From Actinomycetospora succinea (GTDB lineage Bacteria > Actinomycetota > Actinomycetes > Mycobacteriales > Pseudonocardiaceae), in contig NZ_SNYO01000005.1 of assembly GCF_004363095.1 (NCBI RefSeq), positions 62,001 through 126,000 of the forward strand: DNA of 64,000 nt, in the 5' to 3' direction. The position numbers and the translations under genes were made by a program. The notes under the pieces were generated by a model, which worked only from the letters and a program-made list of their open reading frames with translations, was not told the origin of the DNA and searched no databases. Of this stretch, positions 41,446-51,633 are shown in pieces. The first letter of the stretch is position 1. Each line of letters opens with the position of its first letter.

Positions 41446-42333
41446 TCAGACGCTCGGCCGCGCCGCGATGCCGAGCCGCTCGACGACGTCCACGACGGCG
41501 GGCGAGCGGTTCATGCTGATGTAGTGGATGTTGGTGACGCCCTCGTCGAACATCCGCTGGGACAGCTCGACGCAGAGGTCGATCCCCGCGTCGCGGTAGC
41601 CGGCCTTGTCGTCCTTCAGCGGGTCGAGCCGCTCGCTCATCACCGACGGCAGCGGCGCGCCCGCGAAGTCCGCACCCCGCTCGGCCGACTTCGGCGTGGT
41701 CACCGGCATGAGCCCCGGCATGATCGGGATGTCGCAGCCCGCGGCGGCGATCCGGTCGCGCATCCGCAGGAACTGGTCGGCGTCGTAGAACATCTGGGTG
41801 ATCGCGAACTCCGCCCCCGCCTTCACCTTCTGGATGAAGAAGCGGGTGTCGGAGTCCTCGTCGACCGACCGCGGGTGCAGGTAGGGGAAGGCCGCGACAC
41901 CGCAGCAGAAGTCGCCGAGGCGGCGCACCATGTGCACCAGCTCCTCGGTGTAGCTCAGACCGGCGGGGTGGGGCACCCAGTCGGCGTCCTTGTCCCCGGG
42001 AGGGTCGCCCCGGATCGCGAGCACGTTGCTGATCCCGGCGGCGGCGTAGGAGCCGATCACCTGACGGAGGTCGTCGAGGGAGGCGTCCACGGCCGTGAGG
42101 TGGGCCATCGCCGTCAGCGTGGTGTCGGTGGCGATGCGCCCCGTGGTCCGCACGGTGCGGTCGCGGCTGGAACCGCCCGCCCCGTAGGTGACCGACACGA
42201 AGGCCGGGTCCAGGGGCTCGAGGTCACGGATGGTCCGCCAGAGGGTGGCCTCACCCTCGTCGTCCTTGGGCGGGAAGAACTCCGCCGAGAACGTCGGCAC
42301 CCCGCGCTGGATGCGCTCCGTCACAGTAGCCAT
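41446..42333 (-). CDS. metF: 5,10-methylenetetrahydrofolate reductase
   Basis: 295-residue FAD enzyme making 5-methyl-THF for methionine synthesis. TIM-barrel landmarks: FSAEFFPPKDDEGE (catalytic Glu region, about 15-28), SVTYGAGGSSRDRT, LAIRGDPPGD and FAITQMFYDAD. Rv2172c in the matching M. tuberculosis position is a reductase of this fold. The ATG at 42333 stands 6 bases after a TAGGGT -10 box, so the mRNA is probably leaderless. Confidence 0.93.
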   Translation of the reverse strand: MATVTERIQRGVPTFSAEFFPPKDDEGEATLWRTIRDLEPLDPAFVSVTYGAGGSSRDRTVRTTGRIATDTTLTAMAHLTAVDASLDDLRQVIGSYAAAGISNVLAIRGDPPGDKDADWVPHPAGLSYTEELVHMVRRLGDFCCGVAAFPYLHPRSVDEDSDTRFFIQKVKAGAEFAITQMFYDADQFLRMRDRIAAAGCDIPIMPGLMPVTTPKSAERGADFAGAPLPSVMSERLDPLKDDKAGYRDAGIDLCVELSQRMFDEGVTNIHYISMNRSPAVVDVVERLGIAARPSV

Positions 42334-42339
42334 CCGGCG

Positions 42340-42345
42340 ACCCTA
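42340..42345 (-). promoter_or_regulatory. -10 box of leaderless metF
   Basis: TAGGGT on the minus strand, 6 bases before the metF ATG. No ribosome site is present. -35 region is not recognisable. Confidence 0.5.
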
Positions 42346-42465
42346 CGGTGACAGGGCGTTCACGCGGGGGGTGCTTGTGACCGGGACCGCCCGATCAGCC
42401 GGTTCCGCCGGACGCCCCTACGCTCGTTCCCATACACGGCGGACGTCCTGAGGGGAAGAGCGCGT

Positions 42466-43614
42466 ATGACGGTGGGCGGAGCCTCGACGACGATCGGGCA
42501 CGGGCCCGCGGACCCGTTCGACACCGACGGCCGGTACGACCTCGCCTCCCTCGAACGCGACCTGCCCGCGGCCGTGACGGCCGAGCTCGCCGACTACCTG
42601 GCCGGGCGCCGGCAGGACACGCTCGACGTGGCCGAGGAGTTCGCCGAGGCCACCGACGACCTGACGCGGTTCGTCCTCGCGGGCGGCAAGCGCCTGCGCC
42701 CGACGTTCGCGTGGTGGGGCTGGCGGGCCGCGGGCGGGCTGGACGACCCCGGGACCGTGCTGCGGGCCGTGAGCGCCCTGGAGCTGATCCAGGGCTGCGC
42801 GCTCGTGCACGACGACCTCATCGACGACTCGGCCACCCGCCGCGGCCAGCCGACCGTGCACGCACGGTGGTCGTCGCGGCACACCGGCGCGGGCTGGGCG
42901 GGCGACCCGACCCGGTTCGGCGCGGCGGTCGCGATCCTGCTCGGTGACGTGGCGCTGGCCTGGGCCGACGACATGCTCCACGACGCCGGCCTCGATCCCA
43001 CGGCGATCCGGCGCGCCCGCCCCGTGTGGCAGGCCATGCGCACCGAGGTCCTCGGCGGGCAGTTCCTCGACGTCAGCGGGCACGCCTCGTCGGACTCGCG
43101 GCCCGAGACCGCGCTGCGGATCAGCCGCTACAAGACGGCGGCCTACACGATCGAGCGGCCGCTGCACCTCGGGGCGGCGATCGCCGGGGCCGACGACGCC
43201 ACCGTGCGCGCCCTGCGCCACTACGGCCGCGACCTCGGCATCGCCTTCCAGCTGCGCGACGACGTGCTCGGCGTGTTCGGCGACCCGGCCGTCACCGGCA
43301 AGCCCGCGGGCGACGACCTGCGCGAGGGCAAGCTCACCCTGCTCGTCGCCCTCACCCGCAACCACCCCGACCGCGCCACGGCCGCCGTCGTCGAGCGCAC
43401 CCTCGGCAAGCCCGACCTCACGGCCGACGACGTCGCCGCCGCGCGCGAGGCGATGCAGACCCTGGGTGTCGTCGACGACGTCGAGGCGCGCATCGCCGAC
43501 CTCACCGCCTCGGCGCTCGACGCCGTGCGGGGCACCGACGCCCCGGCCCTCGTGCCGCCGGCCCCGGAACGGCTCGCCGACCTGGCCGTCGCGGCGACCC
43601 GGCGCGCCCGGTGA
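42466..43614 (+). CDS. crtE: Polyprenyl diphosphate synthase (GGPP synthase type)
   Basis: 382-residue trans-prenyltransferase. The first Asp-rich motif is VHDDLIDDSATRRG (about 113-126), with GGKRLRPTFAWW before it, and the second is FQLRDDVLGVFGD. With crtI and crtB directly following and overlapping, it most likely supplies geranylgeranyl diphosphate for phytoene. The M. tuberculosis counterpart in this position is IdsA2 (Rv2173). ATG at 42466 follows GGGGAAG. Chain length is inferred from context only. Confidence 0.9.
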   Translation: MTVGGASTTIGHGPADPFDTDGRYDLASLERDLPAAVTAELADYLAGRRQDTLDVAEEFAEATDDLTRFVLAGGKRLRPTFAWWGWRAAGGLDDPGTVLRAVSALELIQGCALVHDDLIDDSATRRGQPTVHARWSSRHTGAGWAGDPTRFGAAVAILLGDVALAWADDMLHDAGLDPTAIRRARPVWQAMRTEVLGGQFLDVSGHASSDSRPETALRISRYKTAAYTIERPLHLGAAIAGADDATVRALRHYGRDLGIAFQLRDDVLGVFGDPAVTGKPAGDDLREGKLTLLVALTRNHPDRATAAVVERTLGKPDLTADDVAAAREAMQTLGVVDDVEARIADLTASALDAVRGTDAPALVPPAPERLADLAVAATRRAR

Positions 43615-45098
43615 GCCGGACCGTCCGGTCCCCCACCGACCACGTCGTCGTCGTGGGCGCGGGCCTCGCCGGGCTGGCGACGGCGCTGCACCTGCTCGGC
43701 GCGGGCCGTCGCGTCACCGTCGTCGAGCGCGACCCCACCCCGGGCGGCCGGGCAGGCCGGCTCGACCTCGACGGATTCCGCCTCGACACCGGCCCGACCG
43801 TCATCACGATGCCCGAGCTCATCGAGGAGGCCCTCGGCGCCGTCGGGGAGAAGCTCGGCGACCGCCTCGAGATGGTCGACCTCCACCCCGCCTACCACGC
43901 GCGGTTCGCCGACGGGTCCGCGATCGACGTGCACACCGAGCCCGGCGCGATGGAGCAGGAGATCCGCGAGAAGGTCTCCGCCGCCGACGCCGAGGGCTAC
44001 CGGCGGCTGCGGGCCTGGCTCACCGAGCTCTACCGGGTGCAGATGGCGACGTTCATCGACGCCAACTTCGACTCCCCGCTCGACGTCCTCTCCCCCGACC
44101 TCGCCCGCCTGGGCGCGATGGGCGGCTTCGGGCGCCTCGGGCCGCGGATCGGGAAGTACCTCGCCGACGAGCGGCTGCGGCGGATCTTCTCCTTCCAGGC
44201 GCTCTACGCGGGCGTCCCGCCGGCCCGCGCCCTCGCCGCCTACGCCGTGATCGCCTACATGGACACGGTCGCCGGCGTCTCCTTCCCGAAGGGCGGGGTC
44301 CGCGCGCTGCCGCAGGCCCTGGCCGACGCCGCCGCCGACGCGGGGGCCGAGTTCCGCTACGGCACGACGGTGACCGGGCTGGAGCGCTCGGCGGGCCGCG
44401 TGCGGGCGCTGCGGACGGTCCCGACCGGCGAGCCGGGGGCCGACGGCGACCGCCTCGCCGCCGACGCCGTCGTGCTGACCTGCGACCTGCCCGTCGCCTA
44501 CGGCCTGCTCGGGCGCACCCCGCGGCGGGTGGTGCCGACGCGCTGGTCGCCCTCGGCGTACGTCTGGCACGCGGGGGTCCCGGCCGGTACAGGCCTGGGC
44601 CACCACACCATCTCGTTCGGCGACGCCTGGGCGAGCACGTTCGACGAGATCATCACCGACGGGCGGCTGATGTCCGACCCGTCGTTGCTGGTCACCCACC
44701 CCACGGCGACCGACCCGTCGCTCGCGCCCGCGGGCCACGAGCTGGTCAGCGTGCTGGCCCCCGCCCCGAACACCGACCTCGCCCCGCTCGACTGGGAACG
44801 GATCGGGCCGCGCTACCGCGACGAGCTGCGCGGGGTCCTCGCTGGCCGCGGGATCGAGCTCGGCGAGCCGGTCGCGGAGCACATGATCACCCCCGACGAC
44901 TGGGGCCGCCTGGGCCTCGCCGCGGGCACGCCGTTCTCGGCCGCGCACACGTTCGCCCAGACCGGCCCGTTCCGCGCCGGCAACCTCGTGCGCGGCGAGG
45001 GCAACGTGGTCCTCGCGGGGTCGGGGACCACGCCGGGCGTCGGCGTCCCGACGGTGCTGGTGTCCGGGAAGCTCGCCGCGGCGCGGATCACGGGATGA
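43611..45098 (+). CDS. crtI: Phytoene desaturase (CrtI type)
   Basis: FAD-dependent desaturase converting phytoene towards neurosporene/lycopene. 495 residues: N-terminal dinucleotide fold [18 protein letters not shown] (about 12-29), [20 protein letters not shown], and the C-terminal signature [22 protein letters not shown] at 43611 overlaps the crtE stop by 4 bases. CrtP/CrtQ-type plant enzymes are excluded by the CrtI-like length and C-terminus. No cyclase gene follows, so lycopene or an acyclic product is the end point visible here. Confidence 0.92.
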   Translation: MSRTVRSPTDHVVVVGAGLAGLATALHLLGAGRRVTVVERDPTPGGRAGRLDLDGFRLDTGPTVITMPELIEEALGAVGEKLGDRLEMVDLHPAYHARFADGSAIDVHTEPGAMEQEIREKVSAADAEGYRRLRAWLTELYRVQMATFIDANFDSPLDVLSPDLARLGAMGGFGRLGPRIGKYLADERLRRIFSFQALYAGVPPARALAAYAVIAYMDTVAGVSFPKGGVRALPQALADAAADAGAEFRYGTTVTGLERSAGRVRALRTVPTGEPGADGDRLAADAVVLTCDLPVAYGLLGRTPRRVVPTRWSPSAYVWHAGVPAGTGLGHHTISFGDAWASTFDEIITDGRLMSDPSLLVTHPTATDPSLAPAGHELVSVLAPAPNTDLAPLDWERIGPRYRDELRGVLAGRGIELGEPVAEHMITPDDWGRLGLAAGTPFSAAHTFAQTGPFRAGNLVRGEGNVVLAGSGTTPGVGVPTVLVSGKLAAARITG

Positions 45099-45105
45099 GC
45101 CGGTC

Positions 45106-46068
45106 GTGAGCACCGCCGAGCTCGACGCCGCCGGGATCGCCGACCCCGCGCTCCGCGACGCCTACACCCGCTGCCGCGGGCTCAACGCCGCCCACGGGCG
45201 CACGTACTTCCTGGCCACGCGCCTGCTCGCCCCGGCCCAGCGGCCCGCGATCCACGCGCTCTACGGGTTCGCGCGGATGGCCGACGACGTCGTCGACGAC
45301 CCCGAGGCGGACGCCTCGCCCGCCGCCGTCGCCGCCCGGCTGGAGGAGGTGCGGGCGCGCATGCGCCGCGGGCTCGCGGGCACCGACCCGCGCGCGCTCG
45401 TGGCCGAGGGCGAGCCGGTGGTCGCGGCGCTGGCGGACACCGTCGCCCGCTACGGCATCGAGCACCGCCACCTCGAGGACTTCATGGACTCGATGGCCAT
45501 GGACCTCACCGTCACCGACTACCCGACCTTCGACGACCTCGCCCGCTACGTGCACGGGTCGGCGGCGGTGATCGGGCTGCAGGTGCTGCCCGTGCTCGGC
45601 ACGGTGGTGCCCCGCGAGGAGGCCGCGCCGTTCGCCGCCGACCTCGGCGTGGCGTTCCAGGTCACCAACTTCCTGCGCGACGTCGGCGAGGACCTCGACC
45701 GCGGGCGGGTGTACCTGCCCCGCGACGAGCTCGCCGCGTTCGGCGTCGACCGCGAGCTGCTCGCGCACGGCCGCGCGACCGGGCGCACCGACCCGCGGGT
45801 GCGCCGGGCGCTGGCCCACCTCGTCGCCCGGACGCGCGCCGTCTACCGGCGCGCCGAGCGCGGCATCGCCCTGCTCCACCCGGTGTCGCGGCCGTGCGTG
45901 CGGACCGCGCACGTGCTCTACGGCGGGATCCTCGACGAGATCGTCGCCGCCGACTACGACGTCCTCGCCCGGCGCGTCGCCGTCGGGAACGGGCGGCGGG
46001 CCGCCGTCGCCCTCCCCCGCCTCGCGCACGCCGTCGGCACGCGCTGGCGGCACCGGGTGACGGCGTGA
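45106..46068 (+). CDS. crtB: Phytoene synthase
   Basis: 320-residue squalene/phytoene synthase condensing two GGPP molecules. Substrate-binding Asp motifs are [13 protein letters not shown] (about 50-62) and [22 protein letters not shown] (about 185-206). [19 protein letters not shown] is the typical C-terminal helix. GTG at 45106, 7 bases after crtI; no strong ribosome site. Completes a minimal crtE-crtI-crtB set. Confidence 0.94.
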   Translation: MSTAELDAAGIADPALRDAYTRCRGLNAAHGRTYFLATRLLAPAQRPAIHALYGFARMADDVVDDPEADASPAAVAARLEEVRARMRRGLAGTDPRALVAEGEPVVAALADTVARYGIEHRHLEDFMDSMAMDLTVTDYPTFDDLARYVHGSAAVIGLQVLPVLGTVVPREEAAPFAADLGVAFQVTNFLRDVGEDLDRGRVYLPRDELAAFGVDRELLAHGRATGRTDPRVRRALAHLVARTRAVYRRAERGIALLHPVSRPCVRTAHVLYGGILDEIVAADYDVLARRVAVGNGRRAAVALPRLAHAVGTRWRHRVTA

Positions 46069-46424
46069 GCGAGCTCGTGCTCGCGTTCGACGCGGCGTGC
46101 ACGCGCTGCCGGGCCGTCGCGGCCGCGGTGGCGGACACCGTCGGGCCCGACCTCGACGTGCTCCCGCTCGCCGACTACCGCGTGGCCCTGTGGCGGGCCG
46201 AGGCCGGCGTGGAGCGCGACGGGCCGACGCTCATCGAGATCACGGCGACCGACGGCGACGACCGGGTCCGCGCGTGGACCGGGCCGGCGCTGGGGCCCGC
46301 ACTCGTCCGCCGGCTCGGCGCCGGGCGCACGATGCGTCTGCTGCGGGCGCTGCGCGCCCACGGCGTCCTGGGGGACGCGACCCGCGGGATGCTCAGAACG
46401 CCATCGCCTGGGCGCGGCGCTTGA
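46065..46424 (+). CDS. Small thioredoxin-like / DCC-like protein
   Basis: 119 residues. The start [22 protein letters not shown] has a CxxC (CTRC, about 12-15) right after the first strand, as in thioredoxin-fold or DCC-family proteins; [13 protein letters not shown] then resembles the second half of the fold. GTG at 46065 overlaps crtB by 4 bases. Its last 32 bases overlap the convergent Rv2175c-like gene. Redox role and substrate unknown. Confidence 0.7.
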   Translation: MSELVLAFDAACTRCRAVAAAVADTVGPDLDVLPLADYRVALWRAEAGVERDGPTLIEITATDGDDRVRAWTGPALGPALVRRLGAGRTMRLLRALRAHGVLGDATRGMLRTPSPGRGA

Positions 46425-46758
46425 CCTCGCGCCCGCGGTCGGAGCGCAGGGCGTCGATGGGCATGCCGGGCAGCGACTCGTCGTCCGCGAAGAGCCAGCG
46501 CAGGATCTCGGCGTCGGCGTAGCCGCCGTCGCGGAGCACCTGGATGGTGCCGGGCAGCCCCTTGACCACCCCGTCGGTGGTGAGGAACGCGGCGGGCACC
46601 ACCCACCGGTCGTCCTCGCGGACCCCCAGCAGCTGGCCCTGCTTGATCATCTGACTGACGCGTGTGCGCGGCACACCGAGACGCTCGGCGACCTGGGCGA
46701 GCGTCTCGACCTCGATGTCGTGCCCCACGATGGCGGCGACGGCGGCGGACTCGGACAC
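46393..46758 (-). CDS. Rv2175c-family winged-helix DNA-binding protein
   Basis: 121 residues. A helix-turn-helix (VETLAQVAERLGVPRTRVSQMI, about 17-38) and the family end [10 protein letters not shown] identify it with M. tuberculosis Rv2175c, a DNA-binding substrate of kinase PknL, whose gene is also nearby here. The mycobacterial protein is phosphorylated on an N-terminal Thr9; this protein has a shorter tail with no Thr before residue 19, so that control may be missing. GTG at 46758. Regulon unknown. Confidence 0.85.
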   Translation of the reverse strand: MSESAAVAAIVGHDIEVETLAQVAERLGVPRTRVSQMIKQGQLLGVREDDRWVVPAAFLTTDGVVKGLPGTIQVLRDGGYADAEILRWLFADDESLPGMPIDALRSDRGREVKRRAQAMAF

Positions 46759-46809
46759 GCGGTCACTGTGCCAGAGCAGCGGCGCTTTCGGACCCCGTAC
46801 GCGCCGGGC

Positions 46810-47484
46810 TCAGAGCGCGTTGATCAGCGCCTCGGCGAGACCGTCCGGGTTGGCCAGCGCCAGCAGGTGCCCGCCCGGGATCACCACCGGCTCGACCCCG
46901 GCGCGCTCGCGGGCCAGGCGGACCTGGAAGTCGGCGGGGAAGAACCGGTCGTCCCGACCGACGACGACCGTCACCGGCACGTCGGGCCACGCCGGCAGCG
47001 ACCAGCCGTCGCGGAACGGGCCGTCGGTCTGCTCGCGCTGGTGCTCGGCGCCGGCCGCGGCGACGTCGGCCGGGACGTCGTGCAGGAACTCCCAGGCCTC
47101 GTCGAACCCGGCGTCCTCGCGCCCCGCGGCGCGGATCGCGGCCTCCTTGGCCTCCTCGTGTCCCGACGCCGTCCACCAGTCCCCCGGGTTCTCCCCGACG
47201 GCCGGGATCATCGCGTTCGTCAGCACGAGCCGGCGCACGGGCCTCGTGCGGGCGATCTCGGTGGCGGTGGGCCCGCCCAGCGACTGGCCGACGACCACCA
47301 CGTCGCGCCGGTCGCCCAGGGCGGCGAGCGCGACCTCGACGTAGCGCGGGACGCCCGCCGCCGGGTCGTCGGCCGGCAGGTCGGGCGCGACCACCTCGTC
47401 GCCGCGGGCGTGCAGCCGCTCCGCCACCAGGTGCCAGTACCACCCCGCGCCGCCCGCGCCGGGGATCATCAACCACGTCGTCAC
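46810..47484 (-). CDS. Alpha/beta hydrolase
   Basis: 224 residues. Oxyanion-loop region LMIPGAGGAGWYW at the N-terminus, nucleophile elbow VVGQSLGGPTA (Ser about 76), Asp in VVVGRDDRFFP and His in IPGGHLLALANP complete a catalytic triad. Resembles small esterases of the salicylate-esterase/MenH-like group; substrate unknown. GTG at 47484 is supported by TAGGGT 7 bases upstream (leaderless type). It is an addition relative to the Rv2175c-pknL neighbourhood of M. tuberculosis. Confidence 0.85.
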   Translation of the reverse strand: MTTWLMIPGAGGAGWYWHLVAERLHARGDEVVAPDLPADDPAAGVPRYVEVALAALGDRRDVVVVGQSLGGPTATEIARTRPVRRLVLTNAMIPAVGENPGDWWTASGHEEAKEAAIRAAGREDAGFDEAWEFLHDVPADVAAAGAEHQREQTDGPFRDGWSLPAWPDVPVTVVVGRDDRFFPADFQVRLARERAGVEPVVIPGGHLLALANPDGLAEALINAL

Positions 47485-47491
47485 GCCGGTC

Positions 47492-47497
47492 ACCCTA
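47492..47497 (-). promoter_or_regulatory. -10 box of leaderless hydrolase gene
   Basis: TAGGGT on the minus strand, 7 bases before the GTG at 47484. No ribosome site. Confidence 0.45.
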
Positions 47498-47563
47498 GGG
47501 CCGTCACCCGACAGGGCCGGGCGCGTCGCGCGCGAGGATCCCCGCAGGTCATCACCCTCCTCG

Positions 47564-47569
47564 TAGCAT
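47564..47569 (+). promoter_or_regulatory. -10 box of leaderless pknL
   Basis: TAGCAT on the plus strand, 7 bases before the pknL ATG, without a ribosome site. It diverges from the hydrolase promoter at 47492, 66 bases away. Confidence 0.45.
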
Positions 47570-47576
47570 CGCGCGC

Positions 47577-48863
47577 ATGGCCGCTCCCACCGCGCACCCC
47601 GAGGGGACGGTGCTGGAGGGCCGCTACCGGGTGGACGGGGTGCTCGCACGCGGCGGGATGTCGGTGGTGCACCGGGGCGTCGACCTGCGCCTGGAGCGCC
47701 CGGTGGCGATCAAGATCCTGGACCGCTCGCTGGCCTCGGACCCCGCCTTCGTCCGGCGGTTCGAGCGTGAGGCCCGGGCGGCCGCCCGCCTCGCGCACCC
47801 GGGGATCGTCGCCGTCCACGACCAGGGCCGCGACCCCGACGGCACCGTCTTCCTCGTCCTGGAGCTCGTCGAGGGCGGCACCCTGCGCGACGTCCTGCGC
47901 GACCAGGGGCGTCTGCACCCCGCGGCGGCGCTGACGGTCGCCGAGCAGATCGTGACGGCGCTGCAGGTCGCCCACGACCGCGGGCTGGTGCACCGCGACG
48001 TGAAGCCGGAGAACGTGCTGATCGGACGCGACGGGTCGGTCAAGGTCGCCGACTTCGGGCTGGTCGCGGCCGCGTGGGAGACCGACCCCGACGACTCCGG
48101 CGAGATGGTGCTGGGCACCGTCGCCTACCTCGCGCCCGAGCAGGTCACCGACGGCCGCGCCGACGCGCGCAGCGACGTCTACGCCACCGGGATCGTCCTG
48201 TTCGAGCTGCTCACGGGCGTCCCGCCGCACGGTGGCGGAGACGCGGTGTCGGTCGCGCGCCGTCACGTGCAGAACGACGTCCCGCCGCCGTCGTCCGTGG
48301 TCGGCGGCGTCCCGCGGGCGCTGGACCGGCTCGTGATCGCCGCGACGCACCGCGACCCGGAGACCCGCCTCGCCGACACCGCCGCGTTCCTCGCCGCCGC
48401 CCGCGGCGTGCGGATCGACGCCGACCTGCCCTTCCACCCGGTGCCGCTGCCGCCGCGCCGCGCGAGCACCGGTGGCTCGCGGCCGCTGCGGGGCACGCGG
48501 CTGCTCGACCTCGACGGGGACCAGGTCTCCGACGTCACCGACCGGTCGCGGACCCGCCGCCCGCCGCGGGAGGAGCCCGAGGAGCCCGACGACGACACCT
48601 GGGAGGGCGAGGCCTGGGAGGAACTCCCGGACGAGCCCGACGACGAGGACGACGTCGACGTCGACGACCTCGAGCACGACGACGACCAGCCCGCCCGCCG
48701 CCGCACCGACACGGTCGACGACATCGACGTCGCCATCGAGCAGATCGAGCGCCGGCGCGCGCGGTCCCGCTCGCGCCGGCTGCTCGCCGCCTGGCTCCTG
48801 CTCGAGGCGATCGCGACCGTGGCGGCCGGGGCCGCCGGGTGGGGCCTCGGCCTCCCGGGTTAG
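47577..48863 (+). CDS. pknL: Serine/threonine protein kinase PknL
   Basis: 428-residue Hanks-type kinase. Glycine loop LARGGMSVV (23-31), ATP Lys46 (VAIKIL), catalytic loop HRDVKPEN (139-146), DFG at about 159 and GTVAYLAPEQ at the end of the activation segment are intact. After the kinase domain comes an Arg- and then Glu/Asp-rich juxtamembrane segment (about 290-385) and one membrane helix near the C-terminus (LLAAWLLLEAIATVAAGAAG). No PASTA domain, as in mycobacterial PknL. ATG at 47577. Likely regulates division/envelope genes; target unproven. Confidence 0.94.
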   Translation: MAAPTAHPEGTVLEGRYRVDGVLARGGMSVVHRGVDLRLERPVAIKILDRSLASDPAFVRRFEREARAAARLAHPGIVAVHDQGRDPDGTVFLVLELVEGGTLRDVLRDQGRLHPAAALTVAEQIVTALQVAHDRGLVHRDVKPENVLIGRDGSVKVADFGLVAAAWETDPDDSGEMVLGTVAYLAPEQVTDGRADARSDVYATGIVLFELLTGVPPHGGGDAVSVARRHVQNDVPPPSSVVGGVPRALDRLVIAATHRDPETRLADTAAFLAAARGVRIDADLPFHPVPLPPRRASTGGSRPLRGTRLLDLDGDQVSDVTDRSRTRRPPREEPEEPDDDTWEGEAWEELPDEPDDEDDVDVDDLEHDDDQPARRRTDTVDDIDVAIEQIERRRARSRSRRLLAAWLLLEAIATVAAGAAGWGLGLPG

Positions 48864-48903
48864 CCGCCCTCGTGCCGGAGACGCAGAGCGGCGCGACGCA
48901 GGA

Positions 48904-48928
48904 GCGCCGACCTGCGCCTCCTCGGCGC
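48904..48928. terminator. Terminator between convergent pknL and aroG
   Basis: GCGCCGA (48904-48910) pairs with TCGGCGC (48922-48928) across an 11-base loop in the 67-base gap between the two convergent stop codons. An alternative pairing within the same stretch is possible. Confidence 0.5.
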
Positions 48929-48930
48929 GG

Positions 48931-50337
<1,407 letters not shown>

Positions 50338-50406
50338 TCAGCGTAATGGTGCGGTCCGAGGCGCCGGCTGTGTTCCCCGTGACGACCTCCTCGCGAGGCG
50401 TGTCGC

Positions 50407-50919
50407 CTACTCCGGGACGCCGCTGCCGACGCGGCGCTGCCAGGCGGCGTCGATCACCTGCCAGCGCGCGAGGTTGTGCCGCGCGTCGGCGAGGGCGTCG
50501 TGCGCGTCGGCGGGGGCGGGCGGCAGCTCCGGCCTACCGACGTCGTCCCAGCGCTGGCGCAGGTCGCGGGTGAAGCGCGGCAGGGCGCGCGGCAGGTCGG
50601 GCATCGCGCCCCACAGCTGGGCGATCGCGACGTGGTCGTAGGCGGCGTACCAGGCCCAGAGCTCGACGGGGCCCTCGCCGGCGGTCACGAACTCGTAGAA
50701 CGCCTCGCGGATCGCGAGCCTGCTCTTCCAGGCGGGGTCCGACATCGAGGGCAGCTTGTCGAGCACGTTCTTCCGGACCCACGGCCCGGCGCGCATCGGG
50801 TCGAACTGGCGGGAGATCGCGTAGAACTCGTGGCCCTGCTCGTCGACCGCGCCCACGGAGACCAGCTCGATCGTGGTCCCGTCCTCGATGAACTCGCAGT
50901 CGTAGAAGTACCGGGCCAC
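50407..50919 (-). CDS. 3'-5' exoribonuclease of the Rv2179c family
   Basis: 170 residues, DEDDh exonuclease fold. FYDCEFIEDGTTIELVSVGA (5-24) carries the first Asp-Glu pair, AWYAAYDHVAIAQLWG the next Asp, and AHDALADARHNL the His and last Asp. M. tuberculosis Rv2179c, in the same place after aroG, is a 3'-5' exoribonuclease of RNase T-like fold acting on single-stranded 3' overhangs. GTG at 50919. Confidence 0.92.
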   Translation of the reverse strand: MARYFYDCEFIEDGTTIELVSVGAVDEQGHEFYAISRQFDPMRAGPWVRKNVLDKLPSMSDPAWKSRLAIREAFYEFVTAGEGPVELWAWYAAYDHVAIAQLWGAMPDLPRALPRFTRDLRQRWDDVGRPELPPAPADAHDALADARHNLARWQVIDAAWQRRVGSGVPE

Positions 50920-50943
50920 TCCCCCATTGTCGCGGGCGGCCCG

Positions 50944-51633
50944 TCAGGCCGCCTGCGGGGTGCCCTGGTCCTTGACGGTGCTGGCGTAGACGTCGACGTA
51001 CTCCTGCTCCGAGAGCACCCGCACGGCGTCCATGATCTCGTCGGTCATCGCCCGCTCGACCTGGCGGTCGTCGGTGATGCCGGCGTAGCGCGAGAAGTCC
51101 AGCGGCGGCCCGATGCGGATGCCGATCCGGCACGGACGCCAGAAGCGCGATCCGACGGGGTTGGCCCGGTCGGTGTCGATCATCGCGACCGGGACGACGG
51201 GCACGCCGGCCTCGAGCGCCATCCGGGCGACGCCCGTGCGGCCCTTGTAGAGCCGCCCGTCGGGCGAGCGGGTGCCCTCGGGGTAGATGCCGAACAGCCG
51301 GCCCTCGCGCAGCACGCCGATGCCGGTGTCGAGGGCCGCGCGCGCCGCGCGCCCGTTGCCGCGCTCGATCGGCACCTGGCCCATGCCGGTGAAGAACCAG
51401 CGCTTGAGCGTGCCGACGAGGCCGGGCTGGGTGAAGTACTCGGCCTTGGCGGGGAACGCCATGCGCCGGGGCACCATCAGCGGCAGGACGAACGAGTCGA
51501 TCACCGCGAGGTGGTTGGACGCGACCAGGGCCCCGCCGTGGCGCGGGAGGTTCCCGGCGCCCACGACCCGCGGCCGGAACGCCACGCGCATCAGCGGCCC
51601 GAGCAGGGCGTACTTCATGATCCAGTAGAGCAC
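50944..51633 (-). CDS. 1-acyl-glycerol-3-phosphate acyltransferase (PlsC-like, Rv2182c)
   Basis: 229 residues. Acyltransferase block I SNHLAVIDSF (NHx4D), block II region GMGQVPIERGN, block III GIYPEGTRSPDG and block IV VPVVPVAMIDT are all present. Acts at the membrane in phospholipid synthesis. GTG at 51633 after GGAGG. Lies next to the exoribonuclease; M. tuberculosis has Rv2180c and the mannosyltransferase Rv2181 between them, which are absent here. Confidence 0.92.
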   Translation of the reverse strand: MLYWIMKYALLGPLMRVAFRPRVVGAGNLPRHGGALVASNHLAVIDSFVLPLMVPRRMAFPAKAEYFTQPGLVGTLKRWFFTGMGQVPIERGNGRAARAALDTGIGVLREGRLFGIYPEGTRSPDGRLYKGRTGVARMALEAGVPVVPVAMIDTDRANPVGSRFWRPCRIGIRIGPPLDFSRYAGITDDRQVERAMTDEIMDAVRVLSEQEYVDVYASTVKDQGTPQAA

